NCBI GenBank assembly: GCA_037481615.1
Contig: JBBFLI010000021.1
Length of the DNA: 64,000 bases
DNA from: SpSt-501 sp037481615
GTDB taxonomy: Bacteria; Desulfobacterota; Desulfobacteria; Desulfobacterales; SpSt-501
Strand: one strand, 5' to 3'
Positions 1 through 7,625 of the stretch are shown here, in pieces (the first letter of the stretch is position 1; every line of letters starts with the position of its first letter). The notes under the pieces were generated by a model. That model made no database searches. It was given only the letters and a program-made list of their open reading frames with translations, and was not told where the DNA came from. The position numbers and the translations under genes are program-made.

Positions 1-241
1 GCCGGCGGAAAGGCTCGATCCCCCAGTCGGCCAAGAGGCGTTGGGTTTCCACCTTTCTTTCCTGGACGATCCGTTCCCTGATCCGGACGAGTTCTTCCAC
101 CGCTTCGACTTCCCGCATGGCGCGGACGAGGATCTCCTCGGCGGGCCCCCCCGCGGCGGCCTGGGCCGGAAGACCCGGGCCGACTGCGCAGAACCAGCCG
201 AGGGCCAGGATCGCGGCCATTCGACTCCCGTTGCGGACCAT
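1..241 (-). CDS. Secreted protein, 3' end missing (window edge)
   Basis: An open frame on the minus strand starts at an ATG (241-239), five bases after the stop of the upstream gene, and runs open through base 1, so its C-terminus lies outside the window. The start is preceded by a GGGAGG-like ribosome site. The first 27 residues form a signal peptide (short basic start, hydrophobic AAILALGWFCAVG core, probable cleavage after AQA). The visible mature part is highly charged and helical (AMREVEAVEELVRIRERIV), suggesting a periplasmic coiled-coil protein. The five-base spacing implies co-translation with the 496-residue anchored protein at 247-1737, with which it may act. No family was recognised. 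Confidence 0.72.
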   Translation of the reverse strand, partial: MVRNGSRMAAILALGWFCAVGPGLPAQAAAGGPAEEILVRAMREVEAVEELVRIRERIVQERKVETQRLLADWGIEPFRR

Positions 242-246
242 GCGCC

Positions 247-1737
247 CTACCCTCCCGCCGGGGTCCCCGTTTTGTTTCCGAGCCCCATCGGCTGGCCGAC
301 CGGTTGGAGCGCGGCGCGGATCGCGGCGGGGACGTGCAGCGTTTTCCCGCGCCCTTCCCAGGAGGCCAGGAGCTCGAGGGAGGCGGCGCTTCGCAGCCCC
401 ATCAGTTCGAGCTCCTCCCCCGGCCAGGAGATCAACTCCCGCGCGGCGTCCTCGCGCAGATCCACGAGGCCGTTCAGCGAAAGCCGCCTGCCCTTCCATC
501 CGGCCAGGGCCTGTGCGATTTGCGGCGAAAGAGTGCGTAGGCCGTTCAGGCAGAGCCAGTCACCCGGCCACTCGGCGAGCTTGGCCGCAGCCTCCGGCGG
601 CATGCGCCGCACCCCGGGGAGAAAGAGGTCCAGGGCTCCGGACTCCGCCAGGCATCGGGCCGCCCGCAGCGTAAGGGTGGAGAGCTCGCCTGCGCGCGCG
701 AGGTCGCCGGCACAGATCTCGGCCGCAATCGACAGATCCCGTCTCCGCTCGGGCGGGAGATCCGCGGATTTCGCTTTTTCGCCGAGGCTCTTGCGGATCG
801 GCTCGAGCGGCGGCATGCGGCGCAGGGGCTCGTCGGCCGGGGGTCGGGCGAGCAGCTGCTCCGTCGCCTCGAGAAGGCGGTCGATCTCCGGGAAGCGCGC
901 CCGGAGGTCGATTCCGGCGAAAAGGTCCTCGAGGCTTCGCTCGAGAAGGGCCCGACGCTTGACCAAGAGCAGTTCCCCCGCCGCTTGTTCCACGGCCGCA
1001 AGCGCTCCGGAAAGGCTGTCCCGGTAGGCCAGGCGCCGCTGGATGTCCAACAGCAGGAGCTCGATTGAACGCTCCCTCAACCTGCGCTCCAGGGCCGTGC
1101 CGCCCTCCTCCCGCAGAAGCGGCAGGAGCTCCTCCTCGAGTTCAAGTGCCCCGTAGGCGTAATCGGCCTGGAGCCGCTCGAGCTCGAGGCGTTTGGCTTC
1201 GAGATGGAAACGCAAGGCGTCGATCTGTCGCAGCCGGGATTCGAGGCCGAAAACCGCGTCCGGGATCTCCCGCTCCGAGGACCTGCCCTGGAGATCCACC
1301 GCCGGGGACGCCGAAAGGACGACTGCTGCCGGTCTTTCCGCCTCGGCCTGCGGCGGCGGTTGACGGATCGATCGATAGTAGACCGCCGCCGCCGACAACA
1401 GCAGCAAGGCGGAAACGACGGCCGGAAGGAACGCCCGCCGGACTCCGCGGCGCCCCGGCTTCCCCGCGGCTGGCTTTTCCGGCCCGATGGCCGCGTCCCC
1501 GGAGGAGGCGGGCCGAGGATCCGACGGCGGCTCGGCGGCAAGCGTCCCCTCCTCCCCGGCGACAGCGGTGCCGCCTTCGATCGCCTCCATGGTCTCCCGC
1601 TCCGGATTTCCACCCGGCTCTCCGCCTGGGTTCTCCGTTCCCGGCAGATCACGCAGATCGCCGGCCTCGAGGCCCTGAAAGGACCCTTCCTGCGGAAAAT
1701 CGCTGGGAGGATGCGAGTTGGGATCGGTTGCCGTCAC
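247..1737 (-). CDS. Membrane-anchored coiled-coil protein with leucine-rich-like repeats
   Basis: This 496-residue protein has an acidic, Pro/Gly-rich N-terminal 95 residues, then one transmembrane helix at about residues 101-121 following a GRRGVRR basic cluster. The topology is therefore N-terminus inside and a large domain outside the inner membrane. Residues about 165-280 are rich in Leu/Glu/Arg and look like coiled coil. Near the C-terminus (about 385-470) three imperfect units repeat a Trp-x-Gly...Leu-x-Leu-Asn-Gly-Leu pattern about every 23-24 residues, resembling leucine-rich repeats. Function is unknown; an envelope scaffold or binding protein is inferred. The secreted partner follows immediately downstream on the same strand. 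The 89 bases upstream separate it from the flavoprotein gene at 1827. Confidence 0.75.
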   Translation of the reverse strand: MTATDPNSHPPSDFPQEGSFQGLEAGDLRDLPGTENPGGEPGGNPERETMEAIEGGTAVAGEEGTLAAEPPSDPRPASSGDAAIGPEKPAAGKPGRRGVRRAFLPAVVSALLLLSAAAVYYRSIRQPPPQAEAERPAAVVLSASPAVDLQGRSSEREIPDAVFGLESRLRQIDALRFHLEAKRLELERLQADYAYGALELEEELLPLLREEGGTALERRLRERSIELLLLDIQRRLAYRDSLSGALAAVEQAAGELLLVKRRALLERSLEDLFAGIDLRARFPEIDRLLEATEQLLARPPADEPLRRMPPLEPIRKSLGEKAKSADLPPERRRDLSIAAEICAGDLARAGELSTLTLRAARCLAESGALDLFLPGVRRMPPEAAAKLAEWPGDWLCLNGLRTLSPQIAQALAGWKGRRLSLNGLVDLREDAARELISWPGEELELMGLRSAASLELLASWEGRGKTLHVPAAIRAALQPVGQPMGLGNKTGTPAGG

Positions 1738-1826
1738 GCCGCTTCACCGCCCGGAGGGCCACCCGGCCCGGCCGCTTCTTTTCCTCATCTATATCGGCCG
1801 TTTCCAGGCGGGCTTGAAGGTCCGAC

Positions 1827-3755
1827 TCAGAGGGCACGGCCCAGTTCGTCGGCCTCGGCGGTGATCTCAAGCAGCGTGCGCGGCTCTTTGGCGTCTCCGA
1901 GGAGATGGTAGGGCAGCCCGAGACGGTCCAGCAGAGCGGTCAATTCCCGCGCGGGCCGGAAGCCCTGGGAGAGAACCAGATCGTGGCAACCCTCAAGGAG
2001 CTCCGTTCCGCCCGCGTGCGCGAAGAGAATCCCCTCGGCCGGAAAGCCGCGGATCACGGCGTTGCGGTAGAGCTTCACCCCCGCCTCCGCGAGACGGCGA
2101 CGAAGCGAGGTGCGGTCGTTCGGCGCAAGCTCCGGTGCGAACCGCCCACCCCCCAGGACGGCGACTTCGCGTCCCTCGGAAGCAAGAAAATCGGCCGTGA
2201 CCATGGCCGCCTGGTCGGAGCCGAGGACGGCCACATGCCTCCCCGGAACCGCCTCGCCGCGCAGGACATCGAGGACGGTCGAAAGTTCGAGCCCAGCGTC
2301 GAAAAGGCCGGGGATCTCGGGGATCCGGGGGTTGGCCCCCGTCGCCACGACGACCTCCTGAGGAGAAATCTCCCGCAGGAGCCCTTCGCTCCCCGGCGTG
2401 CGCAGGCGGATTTCGACCTCGAGCCGCCGGAGCTCGGAGAGCAGGCTCGAGACCATTTCCCCGAGTTCCCCTCTCCCGGGCGGGCGGCTCGCTTCGATCA
2501 GTGTGCCGCCGGGGCGTTCGCGCCGGTCGATGACGATCACGCGGTGGCCGCGTCGGGCGAGCACCCGTGCGCAGGCCAATCCCGCAGGGCCGGCGCCGAC
2601 CACCAGCACCTTCTTCGAAACCCTCGCTCGTTGGGGGGTCTTCTCGAGGACGGCCTCCCGGCCGAGCTCGGGGTTCATGACGCAACTGGCCTCTTCGAGC
2701 GCCAGAACCCTTTCGATGCATCCCCGGCAACAGCCGATGCAGGGTCGGATTTCGTCGAGACGGCCCGTGAGAGCCTTGCGGGCGAGTTCCGGATCGACGA
2801 GGTGGGCCCGGCCCATGGCGATCAGGTCGGCCCGGCCCTCGGCGAGGATGCGTTCGGCGAGAAGCGGGTCCTTGATGCGGCCGACGGCGATTACCGGGAT
2901 GCGAACCGTTTTTTTCACGGTCTCGGCGAGATGCACGAACAGACCGAAGGGCTCGTACATCGAGGGGATGGTGACCGGCATGGAACCGTAGACGCCTGCG
3001 GAGACATGGAGCCAGTCGGCGCCGGCCTCCTCGAGCCGGGGGGCGAGTCGCGTAGCCTCAGGCAGACTCCATCCCCCCGGGACATAGTCCTCGCCGTTGA
3101 AGCGCACCCCTACGGGGAAGCCTACGCCGCAGCGCGCCTTGATCGCGTCGAGAATCTCGAGAAGAAAGCGGATGCGATTCTCGAAGGAGCCGCCGTATTC
3201 GTCGGTGCGGCGATTTGCGTTGGGAGCGAGAAACTCGCTGATCAGGTAACCGTGGGCGGCGTGAATCTCGACACAATCGAAGCCGGCCTCTTTCGCGCGG
3301 CGGGCCGCTTCGGCATGGCACAGGACGAGCTCCCGGATTTCCTCGCGCCGCAGCTCGCGCGGCACGCCTTTCACGACGGCGAGCGCCGGAAGAGGCGAAG
3401 GGGCCACGCGGCGGTCGTGGTAGGCCTGCCTCCCCCCATGGAGGAGTTGCAGGCCGATGCGGGCGCCGTGGCGCCGGATCTCGCGGGCAAGGGCGCTCAG
3501 GCCGGGGATGAAGCGGTCGTCCCATACGGGTGGCATACGCGGTAGATCGAGACCGTCCGGGTGCACCGCCCCGCCGCCGACGAAGATGAGCCCCGTGCCG
3601 GCGCGGGCGCGGGCGGCGAGGTAGGCGATGTGACGCTCGGTGACGAAGCCCCGCTCGTCCACGCCGAAATTGACGCTCATCGGGGGCATGACAAGACGGT
3701 TGCGGACTTCCAGGGATCCCAGGCGCACGGGGGAAAAGAGGTGCTTCAGACGCAT
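1827..3755 (-). CDS. NADH:flavin oxidoreductase, dienoyl-CoA reductase type
   Basis: The 642-residue protein has the three-part plan of bacterial 2,4-dienoyl-CoA reductase (FadH) and its relatives. An Old Yellow Enzyme TIM barrel (FMN; LQLLHGGRQAY and AAHGYLISEFL motifs) is followed by a Cys cluster near residue 340 (CIGCCRGC plus a fourth Cys about 12 residues on) for one [4Fe-4S] centre. A FAD/NAD(P)H domain then opens with VLVVGAGPAGLACA near residue 388. It probably reduces an enoyl or dienoyl-CoA or another activated C=C bond in the cytoplasm. The exact substrate cannot be read from sequence, so trimethylamine-dehydrogenase-like or enoate-reductase activity is possible. The start is supported by AAGGAGG ten bases upstream of the ATG. 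Confidence 0.93.
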   Translation of the reverse strand: MRLKHLFSPVRLGSLEVRNRLVMPPMSVNFGVDERGFVTERHIAYLAARARAGTGLIFVGGGAVHPDGLDLPRMPPVWDDRFIPGLSALAREIRRHGARIGLQLLHGGRQAYHDRRVAPSPLPALAVVKGVPRELRREEIRELVLCHAEAARRAKEAGFDCVEIHAAHGYLISEFLAPNANRRTDEYGGSFENRIRFLLEILDAIKARCGVGFPVGVRFNGEDYVPGGWSLPEATRLAPRLEEAGADWLHVSAGVYGSMPVTIPSMYEPFGLFVHLAETVKKTVRIPVIAVGRIKDPLLAERILAEGRADLIAMGRAHLVDPELARKALTGRLDEIRPCIGCCRGCIERVLALEEASCVMNPELGREAVLEKTPQRARVSKKVLVVGAGPAGLACARVLARRGHRVIVIDRRERPGGTLIEASRPPGRGELGEMVSSLLSELRRLEVEIRLRTPGSEGLLREISPQEVVVATGANPRIPEIPGLFDAGLELSTVLDVLRGEAVPGRHVAVLGSDQAAMVTADFLASEGREVAVLGGGRFAPELAPNDRTSLRRRLAEAGVKLYRNAVIRGFPAEGILFAHAGGTELLEGCHDLVLSQGFRPARELTALLDRLGLPYHLLGDAKEPRTLLEITAEADELGRAL

Positions 3756-3849
3756 GGCCGCACCTTCCTCCTTACGAGGCTCTTCGGCGGGCGGACCGTC
3801 TTGCCGGCCGAAGCTGGGTCGGAGTCGAACCTCGGGCGGCCTTGCGGCC

Positions 3850-4473
3850 TCAGGGCAGGAGAAGCCCGATCAGCGCGAGCAGCAGAGAGCGGAAGAACCG
3901 GATCAGCGGGTCGAGGAGGCCGAAGGCCAGCATGGCCAGCACAATGAAAAACCCGTATCGCTCCAAACGGAGAAGGAAGTACTGCAAGGGCCCGGAGGAG
4001 AGGCCGATCAGAATCTTCGACCCGTCGAGCGGGGGAATCGGAATCAGGTTGAACGCGGCGAGCATGAGGTTCACGTGCGCAAGCATATACAGGAAGGCCG
4101 TTGCCACCCCCCCGCCTCCCGGAGCAAGCCAGCGCTGCAAAAAGAGCGCCAGAAAAGCGACCGCGGTGTTGGCGGCGATGCCGGCGGCGGAAACCAGGAT
4201 GAACCCCCGCCTGAAGGGCCTCAGGTTGTGGACGGTCACCGGAACCGGCTTCGCCCAGCCGAAGCCGAAAACGAAGAGCATGAGGGTGCCGACCGGATCC
4301 AGATGGCGGAGGGGATTGAGGGTCAGCCGCCCCTGGAGTTTGGCGGTGGGGTCCCCCATGCGCAGGGCGACCCAGCCATGGGCGAGCTCGTGCAGGATGA
4401 TGGAATAGAGCAGCGGCAACGCCAGCAGGGCGAAGGTGAAAGGGTCATGCAGCAGAAGCCGGAGAAGACCCAT
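3850..4473 (-). CDS. Site-2 protease family (M50) membrane metalloprotease
   Basis: From the ATG at 4473 the protein has 207 residues and is mostly hydrophobic. The zinc motif HELAH is at residues 28-32 within the first hydrophobic segment, and the second ligand motif NLIPIPPLDG follows in a later helix. This is the compact, PDZ-less rhomboid-sized M50 subfamily common in bacteria and archaea. It should cleave or otherwise process membrane substrates inside the lipid bilayer; the substrate is unknown. The frame stays open upstream to 4662, but the upstream residues are basic and unlike the family, so 4473 is preferred although its ribosome site is weak. It is divergent from the MBL hydrolase gene. 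Confidence 0.9.
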   Translation of the reverse strand: MGLLRLLLHDPFTFALLALPLLYSIILHELAHGWVALRMGDPTAKLQGRLTLNPLRHLDPVGTLMLFVFGFGWAKPVPVTVHNLRPFRRGFILVSAAGIAANTAVAFLALFLQRWLAPGGGGVATAFLYMLAHVNLMLAAFNLIPIPPLDGSKILIGLSSGPLQYFLLRLERYGFFIVLAMLAFGLLDPLIRFFRSLLLALIGLLLP

Positions 4474-4581
4474 GACGGATGGGGCGCGTTTCCCTTTCCC
4501 GGGCCGGACGGCCGGCCCTGAATGATGGCGAAGACTACGATCGATCAGCGGAGACATCAACCGCTTTCTGCAACCGGTGGC

Positions 4582-4610
4582 TTGACGGCTCGGCAGGTCG
4601 AGCCTAATGC
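4582..4610 (+). promoter_or_regulatory. Possible sigma-70 promoter for the MBL hydrolase gene
   Basis: TTGACG and TAATGC are separated by 17 bases, about 45 bases upstream of the MBL start. The -35 box is good but the -10 box matches consensus poorly, so this is only a candidate. Confidence 0.3.
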
Positions 4611-4654
4611 TTTGACCCAACCGGCGGCGGTGAAGCCGTGAGATGGAGGGCGCG

Positions 4655-5272
4655 ATGATCATCCGCCAGATCGAAACCGGCGAGATGGCGAACTTTTCCT
4701 ATCTCGTCGGCTGCGAAAAGACAGGCGAGGCGGTGGCGATCGACCCCGGGTTCGACATCGAGCGGCTGCTCGCCGAGGCGGAGGCGAGCGGCTTGAAAAT
4801 CACTGCGATCGTGGCCACCCACGGGCACCCGGACCACACCGCAGGGTGCGCCGAGTTGAAGAGGCGGACGGGAGCCCCGCTTCTCATGCACATCGCAGAT
4901 TCCTCCCCCCGCATCCCGGCCGACCGGTTTTTCCGCAGGGACGGCGAGCTGCAGGTGGGAAGGGTTCTTTTCCGCGTCTTGCATACCCCCGGCCACACGC
5001 CCGGCGGCATCTGCCTTTACGCCGAGGGAAATCTCTTCACCGGGGATACGCTTTTCGTCGGCGACAGCGGACGAACCGATCTACCCGGCGGCCATCGCCC
5101 CACCCTTGCCGCCTCGATCCGCCGCCTGATGACCCTCCCCGATGACACCGTGGTTTGGCCGGGACACGATTACGGCCCCACGGCCTCCTCGACCATCGGG
5201 TGGGAAAAGCGGCACAACGTGAACGCGAGGGAATACGGCTATTACGTCGACCCCGCCGCCGATTCCCCGTAA
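4655..5272 (+). CDS. MBL-fold metallo-hydrolase (glyoxalase II-like)
   Basis: This 205-residue beta-lactamase-fold hydrolase carries the full metal site: THGHPDH at residues 55-61, HTPGHTPGG further on, and FTGDTLFVGDSGRTDL near the C-terminal half, ending with a WPGHDYGPT strand. The GHxPGG and SGRTDL signatures place it among hydroxyacylglutathione hydrolase and persulfide-dioxygenase-like enzymes, which act on thioesters or persulfides in the cytoplasm. The C-terminal substrate domain of classical glyoxalase II is missing, so the substrate is uncertain. ATG 4655 is chosen over the in-frame ATG at 4643 because GGAGGG (4645-4650) sits at ribosome-site distance from 4655. Confidence 0.9.
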   Translation: MIIRQIETGEMANFSYLVGCEKTGEAVAIDPGFDIERLLAEAEASGLKITAIVATHGHPDHTAGCAELKRRTGAPLLMHIADSSPRIPADRFFRRDGELQVGRVLFRVLHTPGHTPGGICLYAEGNLFTGDTLFVGDSGRTDLPGGHRPTLAASIRRLMTLPDDTVVWPGHDYGPTASSTIGWEKRHNVNAREYGYYVDPAADSP

Positions 5273-5347
5273 CCCCCTCGACGGTTTCTCCCGTCTAACC
5301 GAACCGGAAGCGGCTTTCGAAGAACCCGAGTTTCCGGGAGAAGGGCC

Positions 5348-7492
5348 ATGCCTCTGCGCAACAAGCTGCTCTGGTTGATTCCGATCGGCTTTGTCCTCTT
5401 GGCCGCACCCCTTTTCGCCCAGCCCGCCGACGTGGCCGACGAGGACGAAGCGGGACCGGTTCCGCCTCGTCTCTCCTGGCTGGACGGCGAGGTCTACATC
5501 GATCGTGGGGGAAGTGAGGGTGCGCAAGACGCCGTGGTCAACTATCCGCTTGCTCCCCGGGATCTCCTCCGCACGGGGCCCCGCGGGTCCTTCGAAATCC
5601 AGTTCGGCCCCAAGGCGTTTGCCCGCGGCTGGTCGAGCACCCGCCTCGAACTCACGCAACGGGAGCGCAACCGCCTGCGATTTGATCTCCAGGAAGGCGA
5701 TCTCGCCCTGGATATCCGTCGCGATCTCGTGGAAAGCGCCGTTGAAATCCGCACGGACGGATTTGTCGCCTCGATCCGTCGCGCAGGGTACTACCGCTTG
5801 CACACGGATCCCGGTAAAGGCGTCATCCGCGTCTACCGCGGCGGCCGGGCGATGTTGGAACTCGCCGACGGCGGGCGGGTCGAGGTCTTTAGCGGAGAGG
5901 AATGCGCGGTGGACGACCCGGAGCGGCCGGGAGCTTTCGCCCGAGTCCCTGCGCCGGCGGCGGACGCCTGGGATGACTGGAACATCGCCCGCACCGACTA
6001 CCTCGCGCAGAGCGAAAGCGAACGCTACGTTCCCCCCGACCTCTACGGGACGAAAGAGCTCGACCGATACGGGTCCTGGAGCCGCACACCCGAGTATGGC
6101 CCGGTCTGGACGCCTCACGCCGTCCCCACCGGCTGGGTCCCTTACAGCACCGGCTACTGGGTCCTCGACCCCTATTACGGCTGGACGTGGGTCGACTCCC
6201 AGCCCTGGGGCTGGGCGCCCTTTCATTACGGGCGCTGGGTGCGGGTTCATGGCCGCTGGTGCTGGGCGCCCGGCCCGGTCGTCGTCCGGCCGGTCTATGC
6301 CCCGGCCCTCGTCGTCTTCACGTCCTCCTCTTCCGGAAGCATCCTCTTCAGCCTGAACGGGCCGCCGCGCGCCTGGGTGGCCCTCGGCTGGGGCGAACCC
6401 TGCATCCCCTGGTGGGGCCATTCCGCCTTCCGGCGGCCTTGGTGGGGCGGCTGGGGGGGACCGCGGGTGGTGAACCACGTGGTCATCCAGAAAAACACGG
6501 TCGTCCACGTCCACCACTTGCGCTCCTTCGAGCACGCCCACATCCACCGCGCGGTGGTCAAGGCTCGCGACGATCACTTTCCCCGCGGCCACCACGAGCG
6601 CGCCCGCTTCGGCGGACCCGATAGCCCCGCACGGCAGGAGTACAAGGGGGGGGCATTGCGGCCGTCAGGAGAAATGCGCCTTCCCGCAGACCGGAGCAGG
6701 TTTTCCGCCGAGAGCCCCGTGACGGGCCCCCCTTTGCCGGAAAACGAAAGCCGTCGTCCCGGCCGGGGATTCGAGCAAGGAAAAGAGGTACGCACCCCGA
6801 TCACCGAAGCCGGACGCGATTCCCCGCGCATGGGGACACCGGAACTCCGACGGGAGCCCGCCCCGGCGAGGGAAACGGCGCCTGAGCCCGGTCGAAGAAC
6901 CCATGGACCCGGCGAAGTCCGCACGCCGGCGACCGCCGCAGGCCGCGACCCCCTCTCCTCCCCGAGACCGGTGCTCCGTCCGGAGTCGACCCCGGCAAGT
7001 GCGGCGAGAACGGATCGAACCCGTCCGGAATCCCTTTCGTTCCCGGCAGGCCCCGTGACGGATGGATCCCGGCAACGGAACCGCACGGAAGCTCGAGGGC
7101 TCTTGCGAAGTTCTGAGGAGAGAACAGCGCTTCGAACACCTCCCTCCGAGGCGATGCGGGATACCCGCCACCCCGCGACGCCCCTCATGCGACGTGAGCC
7201 CGAGCCCGAAATCGGAGTGCCGGCCGCCCGCATCCGAAACGGCTCGGAGACGGTCCCCCGACGATCCCCCGAAGTCGTCTCGCCGGGGGCAGGCCGGGAT
7301 CCGCGACGCTATCTGCAGCGGGGAGAAAGTCCTGCCGCCGCGCCGTCGCCGCCGGCCTCCTCCGGGGGGGAACGCCGACGTGTCGGGCCCCGCCCCGAAG
7401 GTCCCGTGCGCACGCCTTTCTCCGGAACCGCCCCCCCGGCCGGCGCCCAGCCGTACGAGAAAATTCCCGGGCGGCAACAGGGCCTGAACTAG
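5348..7492 (+). CDS. Secreted FecR/DUF6600-like protein with low-complexity tail
   Basis: The 714-residue protein begins with a signal peptide (hydrophobic residues 7-23, cleavage near LFAQ). Residues about 37-190 look like a FecR-type beta domain (LSWLDGEVYI, DLLRTGPRGSFEI, VRVYRGG-like strands). Residues about 225-350 are extraordinarily rich in Trp, Tyr and Gly with repeats such as GWVPYSTGYW and YYGWTWVDSQPWGWAPFHYGRW, the hallmark of DUF6600. A His/Val-rich stretch follows. The last 270 residues are Arg/Pro/Glu-rich and apparently disordered, with three imperfect copies of a RTPxTxAGRD motif starting at residues 480, 523 and 594. It is probably exported and envelope- or matrix-associated; no enzymatic motif is seen. 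Confidence 0.88.
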   Translation: MPLRNKLLWLIPIGFVLLAAPLFAQPADVADEDEAGPVPPRLSWLDGEVYIDRGGSEGAQDAVVNYPLAPRDLLRTGPRGSFEIQFGPKAFARGWSSTRLELTQRERNRLRFDLQEGDLALDIRRDLVESAVEIRTDGFVASIRRAGYYRLHTDPGKGVIRVYRGGRAMLELADGGRVEVFSGEECAVDDPERPGAFARVPAPAADAWDDWNIARTDYLAQSESERYVPPDLYGTKELDRYGSWSRTPEYGPVWTPHAVPTGWVPYSTGYWVLDPYYGWTWVDSQPWGWAPFHYGRWVRVHGRWCWAPGPVVVRPVYAPALVVFTSSSSGSILFSLNGPPRAWVALGWGEPCIPWWGHSAFRRPWWGGWGGPRVVNHVVIQKNTVVHVHHLRSFEHAHIHRAVVKARDDHFPRGHHERARFGGPDSPARQEYKGGALRPSGEMRLPADRSRFSAESPVTGPPLPENESRRPGRGFEQGKEVRTPITEAGRDSPRMGTPELRREPAPARETAPEPGRRTHGPGEVRTPATAAGRDPLSSPRPVLRPESTPASAARTDRTRPESLSFPAGPVTDGSRQRNRTEARGLLRSSEERTALRTPPSEAMRDTRHPATPLMRREPEPEIGVPAARIRNGSETVPRRSPEVVSPGAGRDPRRYLQRGESPAAAPSPPASSGGERRRVGPRPEGPVRTPFSGTAPPAGAQPYEKIPGRQQGLN

Positions 7493-7506
7493 CATTCCAC
7501 CGAAAG

Positions 7507-7551
7507 GTCAAAATGAGTCAAATCGCGTCAAATCGGGTCAAATGCCGTCAA
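7507..7551 (+). repeat. Five GTCAA boxes phased every 10 bp
   Basis: GTCAA occurs at 7507, 7517, 7527, 7537 and 7547, exactly one box per 10 bases. The middle units share GTCAAATCG(C/G). The same word occurs inverted, as TTGAC, at 7568. Helically phased direct repeats of this size are typical operator arrays for response regulators of the OmpR/PhoB kind. They lie 75-120 bases upstream of the PASTA-RHS operon and may control it; the binding protein is unknown. Confidence 0.7.
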
Positions 7552-7567
7552 CCGTGACTTTTTTCTG

Positions 7568-7597
7568 TTGACCGCCCCGACACCCCTCTGGTAGGGG
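7568..7597 (+). promoter_or_regulatory. Possible promoter and small hairpin upstream of the RHS operon
   Basis: TTGACC at 7568-7573 could serve as a -35 box, but 17-18 bases downstream only GTAGGG/TAGGGG is present, so a weak or activator-dependent promoter is implied. A perfect CCCCT-loop-AGGGG hairpin occupies 7583-7597. The ATG of the PASTA protein is 28 bases further on. Confidence 0.35.
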
Positions 7598-7625
7598 CCT
7601 GCTGTCTTTCTCGCCGGGGCGGGCC

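Noticed and set aside
3818..3835. tRNA T-arm-like GGTTCGACTCC on the minus strand upstream of the flavoprotein gene
   Set aside because: Only two of five stem pairs form and no acceptor, anticodon or D-arm can be built around it.
7501..7560. Possible small CRISPR array
   Set aside because: Units are 10 bp without spacers of 30 bp or more, and no cas gene is near.
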